This document shows positions 38,823 to 48,481 of a stretch of 64,000 nt of DNA, one piece after another. The notes under the pieces were generated by a model. That model ran no database searches. It was not told the DNA's origin and saw only the letters and a program-made list of their open reading frames with translations. Made by a program: the position numbers and the translations under genes. The stretch is from Desulfogranum marinum (GTDB lineage Bacteria > Desulfobacterota > Desulfobulbia > Desulfobulbales > Desulfobulbaceae): NCBI RefSeq assembly GCF_016918565.1, contig NZ_JAFFQD010000006.1, forward strand, positions 62,001 to 126,000. The letters are read 5' to 3'. How positions within the stretch are numbered: position 1 is the first letter of the stretch; each line of letters starts with the position of its first letter.

Positions 38823-39965
38823 ATGGCTATCCTGGTTGGCTGCAGCAAGTGTAATTCTTTTTATTCACTTAAGAACAAGGTATGCCCTACTTGCAATCTT
38901 TCTTTAGCAAAATCTAAACGTTACAAGGTAAATGTCAAGAAGCAGAACGGTAGAAGAATCACTCGAACGATTGATGGTTCACTCTCCCTTGCAAGGACCG
39001 TTGAGTCTAAGTTGAAGGTTGAGATTGTGGAGAAAAAGTTACTTCACATCCAAAGAGCTCCTCACATGCAGGATGTTTTTGAAAAATATTTACCATACGC
39101 CAAAGCACACAAGAAGAGTTGGAAAGAAGATGAACAGAGGTACAACAGGCACATCAAAGAATATCTTGGCGGTAAGAAACTGGACACAATTTTTGCAAAG
39201 GATATCCAGAAGGTCTTGAATGAGATGATGGGCCAAACCAACAACAGAGGAAAGCCCTACTCTGCCCAAAGCATCAAGCACGTCTTCAACATTATGAGGC
39301 GGTTGTTCAATTGGGCTATTCAGATGGACATCTATGAAGGAGCCAATCCATGCAAAAAAGTAAAGCCCCCAAAAGTCAACAATCAGGTTACTGAGTGTTT
39401 GAGTAAAGAAGAGGTGGATCGCTTACTCAAAACCGTACAAATATGGGGAAATAGGCGTGCTGCTTTAATCATTCATTTTGCTCTATTGACGGGACTCCGG
39501 CAAGGCGAAATTTTGGGACTACGGTTTGCAGACATCGACCGAAATGGTGGATTTTTAAAACTCGAAGACCCAAAAGGAAAACCAACGGTTCTCCCTCTTG
39601 GCGATGATGCTTTGAAAATCATCGAAGAGGCAGAGAAATTATTGCCAACCCCAGACTGCGAGTGGGTTTTTCCAAACAAATGGGGTAATCGGAGGGTATC
39701 TTTCAACAAAATCTGGAACAATATTAAAGATAAAGCCAAGTTACCTAAAAATTTCAGATTCCATGGTCTGAGACATACTTACGCCTCGTATATGGCGAGT
39801 TCTGGCGAAGTGGACCTTTATACTCTTCAAAAACTTCTCAATCATCAATCCCCTCAAATGACCCAGCGGTATGCTCATCTGTTAGATGAGGCTCTTAGAA
39901 AAAGTGCGAATATAGCTGGAAAGATTCTCAACGGCAGCAATAATGATGAGAGCATTGTGGAGTAA
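38823..39965 (+). CDS. Tyrosine-type site-specific integrase
   Basis: The 380-residue recombinase has an N-terminal zinc-ribbon-like part (C-x2-C at CSKC and C-x2-C at CPTC) and a SAM-like core-binding domain. The catalytic domain shows the Arg in LLTGLRQGEILGLR, the HGLRHTYASYM His-x-x-Arg, the H in LLNHQSPQM and the nucleophile Tyr in TQRYAHL. It starts 160 bp from the truncated tRNA-Arg, as expected for an integrase that uses the 3' end of that tRNA. GAGGTC lies 7 bases before the ATG. It probably excises and integrates the island to its right. Confidence 0.93.
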   Translation: MAILVGCSKCNSFYSLKNKVCPTCNLSLAKSKRYKVNVKKQNGRRITRTIDGSLSLARTVESKLKVEIVEKKLLHIQRAPHMQDVFEKYLPYAKAHKKSWKEDEQRYNRHIKEYLGGKKLDTIFAKDIQKVLNEMMGQTNNRGKPYSAQSIKHVFNIMRRLFNWAIQMDIYEGANPCKKVKPPKVNNQVTECLSKEEVDRLLKTVQIWGNRRAALIIHFALLTGLRQGEILGLRFADIDRNGGFLKLEDPKGKPTVLPLGDDALKIIEEAEKLLPTPDCEWVFPNKWGNRRVSFNKIWNNIKDKAKLPKNFRFHGLRHTYASYMASSGEVDLYTLQKLLNHQSPQMTQRYAHLLDEALRKSANIAGKILNGSNNDESIVE

Positions 39966-40212
39966 CGTCCTTTAGGTGCCTTAGGTTAATATTGCCTATA
40001 CTAACCTCTACCACAGCGATATCGTGCACCTCCTTAACCTCTCATGGAAATATCAGCTTTCAAGTCACGTGATTATTGTTAGGATTTCGACAGAGCATAA
40101 ACAGGAAAAAGGTTAACCGCCGCAATTTACCGTCTATTAACCTTACCGTATCGAAGTTCTGAATTCCCAACTGCGACAACGGATGAATTTTTTACTGGAG
40201 GTATTTTTTACT

Positions 40213-40221
40213 CATGTGATC
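40213..40221 (+). repeat. Target-site duplication, left copy
   Basis: CATGTGATC directly before the left inverted repeat. The same nine bases stand directly after the right inverted repeat at 43390-43398. Confidence 0.9.
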
Positions 40222-40403
40222 GGGTGCATCCGACGTTTATGGAATCATTTAACACGCCGTATCCTCTTCTCTCGTGAGACCCTTTTTTCCTGCGCACTTT
40301 TCTCATACTGATCAAAGAACGAATCAAATTTTGGGCTATATCCGGATTCCCCAACCGGTATAAACGCCTGTAGCCGTTACAGGCAGTGGCATTGACTGCA
40401 CTT

Positions 40404-41651
40404 TTATACGGTTCGAAACTTGGCCGGTATCTGTGCAGGAATATCGACATCCCCGACTGTGAGAAAAATCATGTCGAAAAAGGCGTCTAAGGTGCGAAAT
40501 CCACTGGCCCTATTTTTCACGATTTTAATGATCCTGTTGAGGCCTTCAGCAATGGCATTGGTGAGCCTGGTTTCCACAAAAGGAAGGAGCCTATGCTTAT
40601 GCTTTTTTATGGTCTTCACGAAATCTTTAATCGGTTCCAATCGACTTCGATTAGCCGTTTGACACCAGTTGTCAAGGAAGTCAGCAGCTTCCTTTCGATC
40701 TTTGAAATCCCAGAACTGCTCAAACTCATCACTGAGCACCCAAGCCCTGTGGATACGCCGGTTGCCATTCATGTACAGTGACTTGAGCCGCTGCACACCA
40801 TCAGCATCTCGTTTTGAAGAATGGCTGTAAAGTAGCCAGCGAAGCCCTTTCAGGGTTGCCCTTCCATCCTTGTCGGCCTTCCTCCACTGCTCCTTGCGTA
40901 CTTCATCAACCGCAGCATTTAATGCCTTTACAATGTGGAAGCGATCCAGGACCAGAGTAGCTTTGGGTCACCAGTGTTCAATGGCTCCAATATATGTCCG
41001 GCTCATGTCGCAGCACGCAGCGATTATCTGTTTACGCTGATACTTGCTGAGTTCATTGACAAAAAAACGATCAATGGTTTCCCTGCCTTTGCCTTGTCCT
41101 ACCCAGAGCACCTTGGAGCGTTTCAGGTCATAAACGATAGTCGCAAACTTCCTGCCCTTGCAGTAGGATATCTCGTCGATCCCGATATGCGTCAACCCTC
41201 TAATCTTGTGCCCCTGCCGCACCCTTGTAATAGTACGATGCAGCATGTCCGAGAGCGTAGATGTTGAAATCTTCAGTAACCCGGCAGCTGCCTTTTGCGT
41301 CATGGTGGAGCAGTAGATCAGGAGCGAATATTCAAACCGATAGGTAACCCTGGCATGTCGCGCCGCCCATGGAATGTTCTCCTGGATACGCCCATGTTTT
41401 TTGCATTTGATTTCTCTTGGCCGGTAGACAAGAAACACCTTCTTTCCACAGACGGGGATATCACGCCAGATACGCGGTTGTTCCAATTTGTGTACAATCT
41501 TGCCGCGTCGATCGCATATGGGGCACCTTGCACCGTTTTTGTGTGGTTTGACCTCCAACCATAGCTCTCTGTACCAGTCGAGGAAGGAGAAACTGACGAC
41601 ACGATACCCTTTAATATTCAGTAATTTTGTAATAAACTTCAGTATGCTCAT
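40404..41651 (-). pseudogene. ISL3 family transposase with an in-frame TGA
   Basis: The 415-codon frame encodes an ISL3 transposase. It has an N-terminal zinc ribbon (CPICDRRGKIVHK and IKCKKHGR), an HTH (QKAAAGLLKISTSTLSDML), the DDE start IGIDEISYCKGRKFATIV, then CCDMSRTYIGAIEHW. At 40968-40970 a TGA interrupts, and the same frame continues PKATLVLDRFHIVKALNAAV to the C-terminal ETRLTNAIAEGLNRIIKIVK catalytic Glu region. One nonsense codon therefore splits an otherwise complete protein. The upstream piece lacks the rest of the catalytic triad, so transposition should be abolished unless the codon is read through. Confidence 0.85.
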
Positions 41652-41783
41652 AGGTCCTTTGTAGTTTCAAGTGAGTGTGGTGACCTACTTGAATGGGGCC
41701 TATGAGTATATCTGTCAATCCTTCGGCGGACATTTCATTTTTATCTGCGAGCACAACCCAGTTCTAACGATAAACGGACCACC

Positions 41784-41846
41784 GTAATTCTCTCCTTTTT
41801 CAACTCCCCCCTTAAAGTAAGGGGAGTTAAAAAAGGAGAGAATTAC
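41784..41846. repeat. Long palindrome inside the ISL3 element
   Basis: GTAATTCTCTCC-TTTTT-CAACTCCCC faces GGGGAGTT-AAAAAA-GGAGAGAATTAC, an almost complete inverted repeat of about 28 bp per arm. It resembles small palindromic elements scattered in many genomes. It may also act as a transcription terminator. Confidence 0.6.
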
Positions 41847-41912
41847 TAAGAGTAAATAATTGATCCAGCCCAATGAAATGCGGGCATCTTTATCCGATCC
41901 AGACACCCCGCC

Positions 41913-43244
41913 TCAGCGTTGGGAAATCCGGATAGACCCAAATTTTGAGTTATACTTTGCGCAGCGTAGTTTCAAGATGTTGTTGGCATAATCAACTTTC
42001 CACCAAGCGCCTGACCTCTTGAGACGAATATTGCTGATAAACTTGTTGGCACTTTCTATTGCGCCACTGCCAAGCGGATAGCCACCACGCCGTAAGCGGC
42101 CATACTCAATCCTATCCTTGTTATTCTTGAGATAGTTGACCAAGTTGTCCCGCTCTGCCATTACCTCTGCAGTTTTACACTTCATCCTGTTCAGTCCGGC
42201 AATCACATGAGAAGCATTATTATGAAATAAGCGCACCTTGGTCTGTTCTATCCACGAACGGGCCTTTTCTGTTTCAGGAAAGTGAATTTTGGCAAAATCA
42301 TGTAAATGTTCCGAGCAGTGATAATAATCGAGAACTTGCCGACATTCAGGGAAATACCCTTTGACACAGTCCCATATCCACTTCGCTCCATCACCAACAA
42401 AACACAGGCGGACTTTGTCCAGTGGAATGATATCCTTCCTCCTCAGGTCAGCCAGAAACTCGCTGAATTCATTGACGTTACTGATTTGATGCCAGCTTAA
42501 AAGATGGACAACTTTATCTTTGTCCAACAAATAACCACGAATACCTTTCGCCTCGCGCCAGCAGTGAGGCTGCCTTTTTTTTTCAGTCCTGATTGGAACC
42601 ATGGCACCGTCAGCAGAAAAGACGAGTACAGGTCGACGGTAATTGTCTTCAGAGATACACTCTATAATCTGAGCAACTTCCTCGGCAGTTGGAGTAATCT
42701 CGGCAAGGCTGATTTCCGAGGCGACCTGATTGGTAAGTTTATGCACTGTATCCGCAGAAATATCAAAACGATATATTTCGTTCATCATCTCCGCAGCTTC
42801 CTCAAAAGTTTCCTTGGCGCCGAAAAGGGCTGCTATTTTCTGCATATCATATTGGTACTTACCATCCCTGAGGTTAAGAGTATCCTCATATGGGGTATGA
42901 ACAGCCTTGCACTTTGGGCAGACATAATACGGGCAGTTAATTGTTATTGTTCCAATTGTGGTAACGCACTCTCTTCTATTGTCATATTTTTTATGCACCC
43001 TGGAACCACAACCGGTACACGCTAGCGAGGTGATGTGCCTGCCAAGTTCGCCTTGAATAATAATCTGAACCAGTTCCGGGTCTATTGCAGGGTACTTTCT
43101 TCTAATGTTTTCGATTATCTCAAAAAGGGTATTATTAGGCGCATCAACACACTGGATAATATGATCAATTTTTCGATCAAGACTTGTATCGTACATGTCT
43201 TTATAGCTCTCTTTCCAAGTCTGTGCTTTTTGCGCTGTCGCCAT
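41913..43244 (-). CDS. ISKra4 family transposase, C-terminus replaced by ISL3 insertion
   Basis: The 443-residue frame has zinc-ribbon cysteines (CTGCGSRV and CPYYVCPKCKAVH), the DDE parts VLVFSADGAMVP and LCFVGDGAKWIWDCVKGYFP, and the catalytic RRGGYPLGSGAIESANKFIS. AGGAGG stands 7 bases before the ATG. The last eight codons (GSIRISQR) come from the ISL3 end. Joining the sequence across the insertion restores KYNSKF-DSFFDQYEKSAQEK and a further 15 residues to a natural stop near 40249. About 29 original C-terminal residues are thus lost, all beyond the catalytic core, so activity may or may not persist. Confidence 0.9.
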   Translation of the reverse strand: MATAQKAQTWKESYKDMYDTSLDRKIDHIIQCVDAPNNTLFEIIENIRRKYPAIDPELVQIIIQGELGRHITSLACTGCGSRVHKKYDNRRECVTTIGTITINCPYYVCPKCKAVHTPYEDTLNLRDGKYQYDMQKIAALFGAKETFEEAAEMMNEIYRFDISADTVHKLTNQVASEISLAEITPTAEEVAQIIECISEDNYRRPVLVFSADGAMVPIRTEKKRQPHCWREAKGIRGYLLDKDKVVHLLSWHQISNVNEFSEFLADLRRKDIIPLDKVRLCFVGDGAKWIWDCVKGYFPECRQVLDYYHCSEHLHDFAKIHFPETEKARSWIEQTKVRLFHNNASHVIAGLNRMKCKTAEVMAERDNLVNYLKNNKDRIEYGRLRRGGYPLGSGAIESANKFISNIRLKRSGAWWKVDYANNILKLRCAKYNSKFGSIRISQR

Positions 43245-43389
43245 GGCATAACCTCCTGATTTTGCAGAACATTACACCATAAAAGCGTTAATTTTTGAAC
43301 TAAAAATTCAACTTAAGTGTCTAAAATTACTAACTAAATCGTCCCTCAGTGTGATCGGCTTACGCATTCCATAAACGTCGGATGCACCC

Positions 43390-43398
43390 CATGTGATC
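43390..43398 (+). repeat. Target-site duplication, right copy
   Basis: CATGTGATC, matching 40213-40221 across the composite insertion. Confidence 0.9.
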
Positions 43399-43514
43399 AA
43401 CTACCGCCCTTTTTCATTGTTTCTTCAATACTCAATGCTATATAATATTTTTATGCAATAGCAGTATTCGTCCAGAGCAAAACTAGTTCAACATCTGATT
43501 GTACAAGGACTTTC

Positions 43515-43865
43515 ATGGAAAATTATCTACAGCCTATGGATCGACGAACTCATGACCGGTACCTAATAAATGAAGGTGAAGATATACTCGTTGACTTTAA
43601 GGGAGATACAATAAAGGGTGTCTTTACCGTAAGGGATCTTAGCGAGGGAGGTTTAGCATTTTTTGCAGATGGCGTAAAGGGAGATGAGATGTGCAAAAGT
43701 GTTCACATTGATTTAGTTTTTGGAAATCATGATGTGATTTTCCGTTCTCTTGTATCACAGATTGTCTTCTGCTGCGACCCTACGAGGTATGGCTTGAAAT
43801 TTTTGTTCCTTTCTAATTTTGAAAAAAGAGCTTTAAGGGTGTTTATTAATAAATATTGTCAGTAA
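43515..43865 (+). CDS. PilZ domain protein (c-di-GMP binding)
   Basis: The 116-residue protein is a single PilZ domain. The c-di-GMP-binding elements are visible: RRTHDRY near residue 11 (R-x3-R type arginines) and DLSEGGLAF near residue 40 (D/N-x-S-x-x-G). It is probably a receiver that links c-di-GMP to motility or surface behaviour. It lies just outside the insertion sequence, as a single gene with AAGGA 6 bases before the ATG. Its connection with the following ATPase genes is unclear. Confidence 0.85.
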   Translation: MENYLQPMDRRTHDRYLINEGEDILVDFKGDTIKGVFTVRDLSEGGLAFFADGVKGDEMCKSVHIDLVFGNHDVIFRSLVSQIVFCCDPTRYGLKFLFLSNFEKRALRVFINKYCQ

Positions 43866-43978
43866 GTTTTTTTCTACCCAAAACGTAATTATTCAACGAG
43901 AAGAAATAATATAAAAAACAGTGCGTTCTCATAGTTTAGCCTTATAGTTAAAGAGTTGAGACATCAACAGGTTCTTAC

Positions 43979-44193
43979 ATGCCTGGGGATTCTTATAGTT
44001 TAATAGGTGCCGTTGCCGGTTTGCTTGCAGGCAGGGTAATGACCTATGCAAGCTCCGTCTTCAAGGTAACATTCTAGTAGGGATTATCGGCGGCTTTCTC
44101 TTCAGACTCTTGGCAATCACTGCCGGTGGCCTGACAAACTCAATATTGTCTGCTGCTGAAAGTGGTCTGTTTTTGAAGATAACTGCCGGATAA
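43979..44193 (+). pseudogene. GlsB/YeaQ/YmgE-type small membrane protein, frameshifted
   Basis: From the ATG at 43979 the frame reads MPGDSYSLIGAVAGLLAGRV and stops early. After a one-base shift near 44060 it continues as QGNILVGIIGGFLFRLLAIT and on to a stop at 44191-44193. Together these match the transglycosylase-associated family (LIGxxAGxLAGxxM ... GNILVGIIGGFLG). The gene ends 15 bp before atpD, where it could have been part of the operon. It is inactive as it stands. Confidence 0.6.
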
Positions 44194-46019
<1,826 letters not shown>

Positions 46020-46030
<11 letters not shown>

Positions 46031-46358
46031 ACTCGAAAAACGGCCGTCAAAGTCGAATCCGCCGTTCATCCAGGAGGTTGGCAGGAAGGCCAAGAACAAG
46101 CTCAAGGCGCAGCGAAAGACCACCCGCAACGTATGGTTTGGCCTGGGAATGATGGGGCTTGTCGGCTGGTCGGTGGTGGTTCCGACCCTGCTCGGTGCGG
46201 CGCTTGGCATCTGGCTGGACGGGCGTCACGCAAGCAGTCATTCCTGGACCCTGATGCTGCTGATTATTGGCTTAGGGCTCGGCTGTTTCAATGCCTGGCA
46301 CTGGGTGGCCAAGGAAGACAGAGAAATACAGGCGGACCAGGAGGATAATGATGAGTGA
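46020..46358 (+). CDS. atpQ: N-ATPase accessory membrane protein AtpQ (AtpI-like)
   Basis: The 112-residue protein has a basic N-terminal part (RKAKNKLKAQRKTTRN), then two membrane helices (VWFGLGMMGLVGWSVVVPTL and WTLMLLIIGLGLGCFNAWHW) and an acidic tail. Its place in the operon, between epsilon and AtpR, matches AtpQ, an AtpI relative thought to help assemble the c-ring. Its ATG overlaps the atpC stop by 11 bp, so translation is probably coupled. Confidence 0.88.
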
Positions 46359-46671
46359 AACTTTGACGGTATTACTCGTTATAGTGGCCGGTTTTATTCT
46401 CGGACTACTGTTTTTTGGGGGCCTGTGGTGGACCGTGAACAGGGGACTGTCATCCCGGCGGCCAACCCTGTGGTTCATGGGAAGTTTTGTGCTACGAACA
46501 GCCATTGTCCTGGCGGGTCTGTATCTTGTCGCTGGCGATGATTGGCAGCGGTTACTGCTCTGCCTCTTCGGATTCATCATAGCGCGGGCCATCGTGCGCC
46601 GATACACCGACCGGCAACCCAACCAACAGTGCCTGCCAGCAAAGGAGGCCGGACATGCGACTGACTCCTGA
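46351..46671 (+). CDS. atpR: N-ATPase accessory membrane protein AtpR
   Basis: This is a 106-residue protein with three hydrophobic segments (TVLLVIVAGFILGLLFFGGL, LWFMGSFVLRTAIVLAGLYL and LLLCLFGFIIARAIV). A conserved Arg lies in the second helix, as in the AtpR family. AGGAGG with a 6-base spacer supports the ATG at 46351; an ATG at 46348 is adjacent. It overlaps both neighbours, consistent with a tightly coupled operon. Its role is probably c-ring assembly or ion-entry support. Confidence 0.87.
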   Translation: MSETLTVLLVIVAGFILGLLFFGGLWWTVNRGLSSRRPTLWFMGSFVLRTAIVLAGLYLVAGDDWQRLLLCLFGFIIARAIVRRYTDRQPNQQCLPAKEAGHATDS

Positions 46672-47377
46672 CGAGATTATTTTCTGGCAATATGGCTTTT
46701 TTAAGCTCAACGCAACTATTGTCTTCACCTGGATGCTGATGTTCCTACTCGCTGTCGGCGCAAAACTGATCACCCGGCATCTCTCCACGGACCTGACACG
46801 CTCCCGCTGGCAGAACCTGCTGGAGATCATCGTCACCACCATCGAAAAACAAATTTCCGAGGTGGGCCTCAGTCAACCACGGCCATATCTTGGCTTTCTC
46901 GGCACCCTCTTCCTGTTCATCGCTGCAGCCAGCCTCTGTACCATCTTTCCGGGCTATGAACCGCCCACTGGCTCGCTGTCAACCACAGCGGCACTCTCAC
47001 TGTGCGTCTTTGTTGCGGTACCCTTTTACGGCATTGCGGAACAGGGGCTGCCTGAATATCTGCACTCCTACATGAAGCCGACACTCATCATGCTGCCCTT
47101 CAACATCATCAGTGAGATTTCACGCACCCTCGCCCTGGCTATCCGCCTGTTCGGCAACATGATGAGCGGCACCATGATAATCGCCATCCTGCTCACGATT
47201 ACGCCCTTTATCTTTCCTATTCTAATGACTTTGCTCGGGCTGCTTACCGGCATGGTACAGGCATATATCTTCAGCATCCTGGCTGCAGTGTATATCGCAG
47301 CGGCGGCACAAGTCAGAAAAACCAGGCAAAAAGTCGATAACGACAGAAACCACCAACATGTACACATCTTACCCTAG
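46655..47377 (+). CDS. atpB: N-type ATPase subunit a
   Basis: The 240-residue stator membrane subunit has the essential Arg164 in SRTLALAIRLFGNMMSGTMI on the fourth helix and E154 nearby (SEISR). The C-terminal helix with QAYIFSILAAVYIAAA is typical. It forms the ion half-channels next to the c-ring. The gene starts 17 bases before the end of atpR and is followed by atpE after 8 bp. Confidence 0.95.
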   Translation: MRLTPDEIIFWQYGFFKLNATIVFTWMLMFLLAVGAKLITRHLSTDLTRSRWQNLLEIIVTTIEKQISEVGLSQPRPYLGFLGTLFLFIAAASLCTIFPGYEPPTGSLSTTAALSLCVFVAVPFYGIAEQGLPEYLHSYMKPTLIMLPFNIISEISRTLALAIRLFGNMMSGTMIIAILLTITPFIFPILMTLLGLLTGMVQAYIFSILAAVYIAAAAQVRKTRQKVDNDRNHQHVHILP

Positions 47378-47385
47378 GAGCTGCT

Positions 47386-47667
47386 ATGTATGACATGACT
47401 ATTATCGCGGTGGCATCGATCGTCATCGCCGGTATCACGACTAGTTTTGGCACCATGGGGCCTGCTCTGGCTGAAGGCAGAGCGGTCGCCACAGCGCTTA
47501 GTTCTCTCGCCCAGCAGCCAGATGCCTCCTCGACGATCACCCGGACCTTATTCGTCGGCCTGGCGATGATAGAATCCACAGCTATTTACTGTTTCGTGGT
47601 CTCGATGATCCTCATCTTCGCCAACCCCTTCTGGAACCATGTCATAGCCCAGGCAGCAGGGAAATAG
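47386..47667 (+). CDS. atpE: N-type ATPase subunit c
   Basis: The 93-residue hairpin protein forms the rotor ring. The ion-binding residues are readable: E63-S64-T65 and Y68 in the second helix, and E30 in the first helix (GPALAEGRA), where classical Na+ rings have Gln. The ES/T and Tyr residues form the Na+ pattern, whereas the second carboxylate resembles the two-carboxylate site reported for the Burkholderia pseudomallei N-ATPase ring, which was interpreted as proton-binding. The coupling ion is therefore uncertain. The loop carries the normal RAV-x-ALSSLAQQPD segment. Confidence 0.95.
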   Translation: MYDMTIIAVASIVIAGITTSFGTMGPALAEGRAVATALSSLAQQPDASSTITRTLFVGLAMIESTAIYCFVVSMILIFANPFWNHVIAQAAGK

Positions 47668-47671
47668 GCAT

Positions 47672-48481
47672 ATGTTAATCGACTGGTTCACCGTGGGAGC
47701 ACAGGTAGTCAATTTCGCCATTCTGGTGTGGTTGCTCAAACGCTTTCTGTACAAGCCCATCATCGATGCCATTGATGCCCGTGAAAAGCGAATAGCACTT
47801 GCACTTGCAGACGCCGATGCGAAAACGGCCGAAGCCCAAAAGGAACGTGACGAATTTCTGGCAAAGAGTGAAGAATTTGATCGGCAACGGGCTACGCTTT
47901 TCATTCAGGCAACAGAAGAGGCACATGCTGAACGCCGACGACTCTTCGACGAGGCGCGGCAAGCCGCTGAGGAATTGCGGGTGAAACGACAAGAAGCAAT
48001 ACGAAACGAAGCCTCTCTCTTGCATGAGGCCATCAGCCGCCGAACCCGTGAAGAGGTTTTTGCTATCACGCGCAAAACCCTTGCAGACCTTGCCACAACC
48101 AATCTGGAAGAACGGTTGGTGGAGGTGTTCACTCGTCGTTTAGAAGAGATGGATGACAAAGTGAAAACAGATCTTGTTGCATCTTTGACGAAAACATCAG
48201 ATCCGGCGATAGTACGCACAGCCTTTGAGTTGCCTCCAGCGCAACAGGCGGTATTGCAAAATGCTCTCAACGAGACGTTTTCGACTGAAATCCGCATCCG
48301 CTTTGAGACTGCACCCAATCTGATCAGCGGCATTGAGCTCGCCACCGATGGCCAAAAGATTGCGTGGTCCATTGCCGATTACCTGCTGTCCCTGGAAAGG
48401 GCTATCGACGAACTGCTCCAAGAGGAGAAGCAAACTGAAGCTAAGCTTGAACCATCTACTCAGGAAAGAACAAACCCATGA
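47672..48481 (+). CDS. atpF: N-type ATPase subunit b with delta-like C-terminus
   Basis: The 269-residue protein starts with the b-subunit membrane helix ([19 protein letters not shown]). A long charged coiled coil (about residues 40-150) follows. The C-terminal 90 residues ([17 protein letters not shown], then [20 protein letters not shown]) resemble the delta/OSCP C-terminal domain (DxxLIGGxxIxxxDxxxDxSV). No separate delta gene exists in the operon, so this subunit probably performs both stator jobs. The atpA start overlaps the stop as ATGA. Confidence 0.92.
   Translation: MLIDWFTVGAQVVNFAILVWLLKRFLYKPIIDAIDAREKRIALALADADAKTAEAQKERDEFLAKSEEFDRQRATLFIQATEEAHAERRRLFDEARQAAEELRVKRQEAIRNEASLLHEAISRRTREEVFAITRKTLADLATTNLEERLVEVFTRRLEEMDDKVKTDLVASLTKTSDPAIVRTAFELPPAQQAVLQNALNETFSTEIRIRFETAPNLISGIELATDGQKIAWSIADYLLSLERAIDELLQEEKQTEAKLEPSTQERTNP

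Larger units (their letters stand above)
40333..41939. mobile_element. ISL3 family insertion sequence nested in the ISKra4 element
   Basis: The ends are GGGCTATATCCGGATTCC at 40333 and, inverted, GGGTCTATCCGGATTTCC ending at 41939, an imperfect inverted repeat. They are flanked by AAATTTT on both sides (40326-40332 and 41940-41946), consistent with the 8-bp duplications of ISL3 elements less one ambiguous base. The transposase gene runs leftward. A large palindrome at 41784-41846 lies between the gene start and the right end. Confidence 0.8.
40222..43389. mobile_element. ISKra4-type insertion sequence carrying a nested ISL3 element
   Basis: Both ends are defined by a 24-bp perfect inverted repeat beginning GGGTGCATCCGACG (40222-40245 and, inverted, 43366-43389), flanked by the 9-bp duplication CATGTGATC. 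Inside are an ISKra4-family transposase gene and a complete 1607-bp ISL3 element. Without the ISL3 insertion and one copy of its duplication, the host element would be about 1.55 kb, a normal size for this family. Confidence 0.88.
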
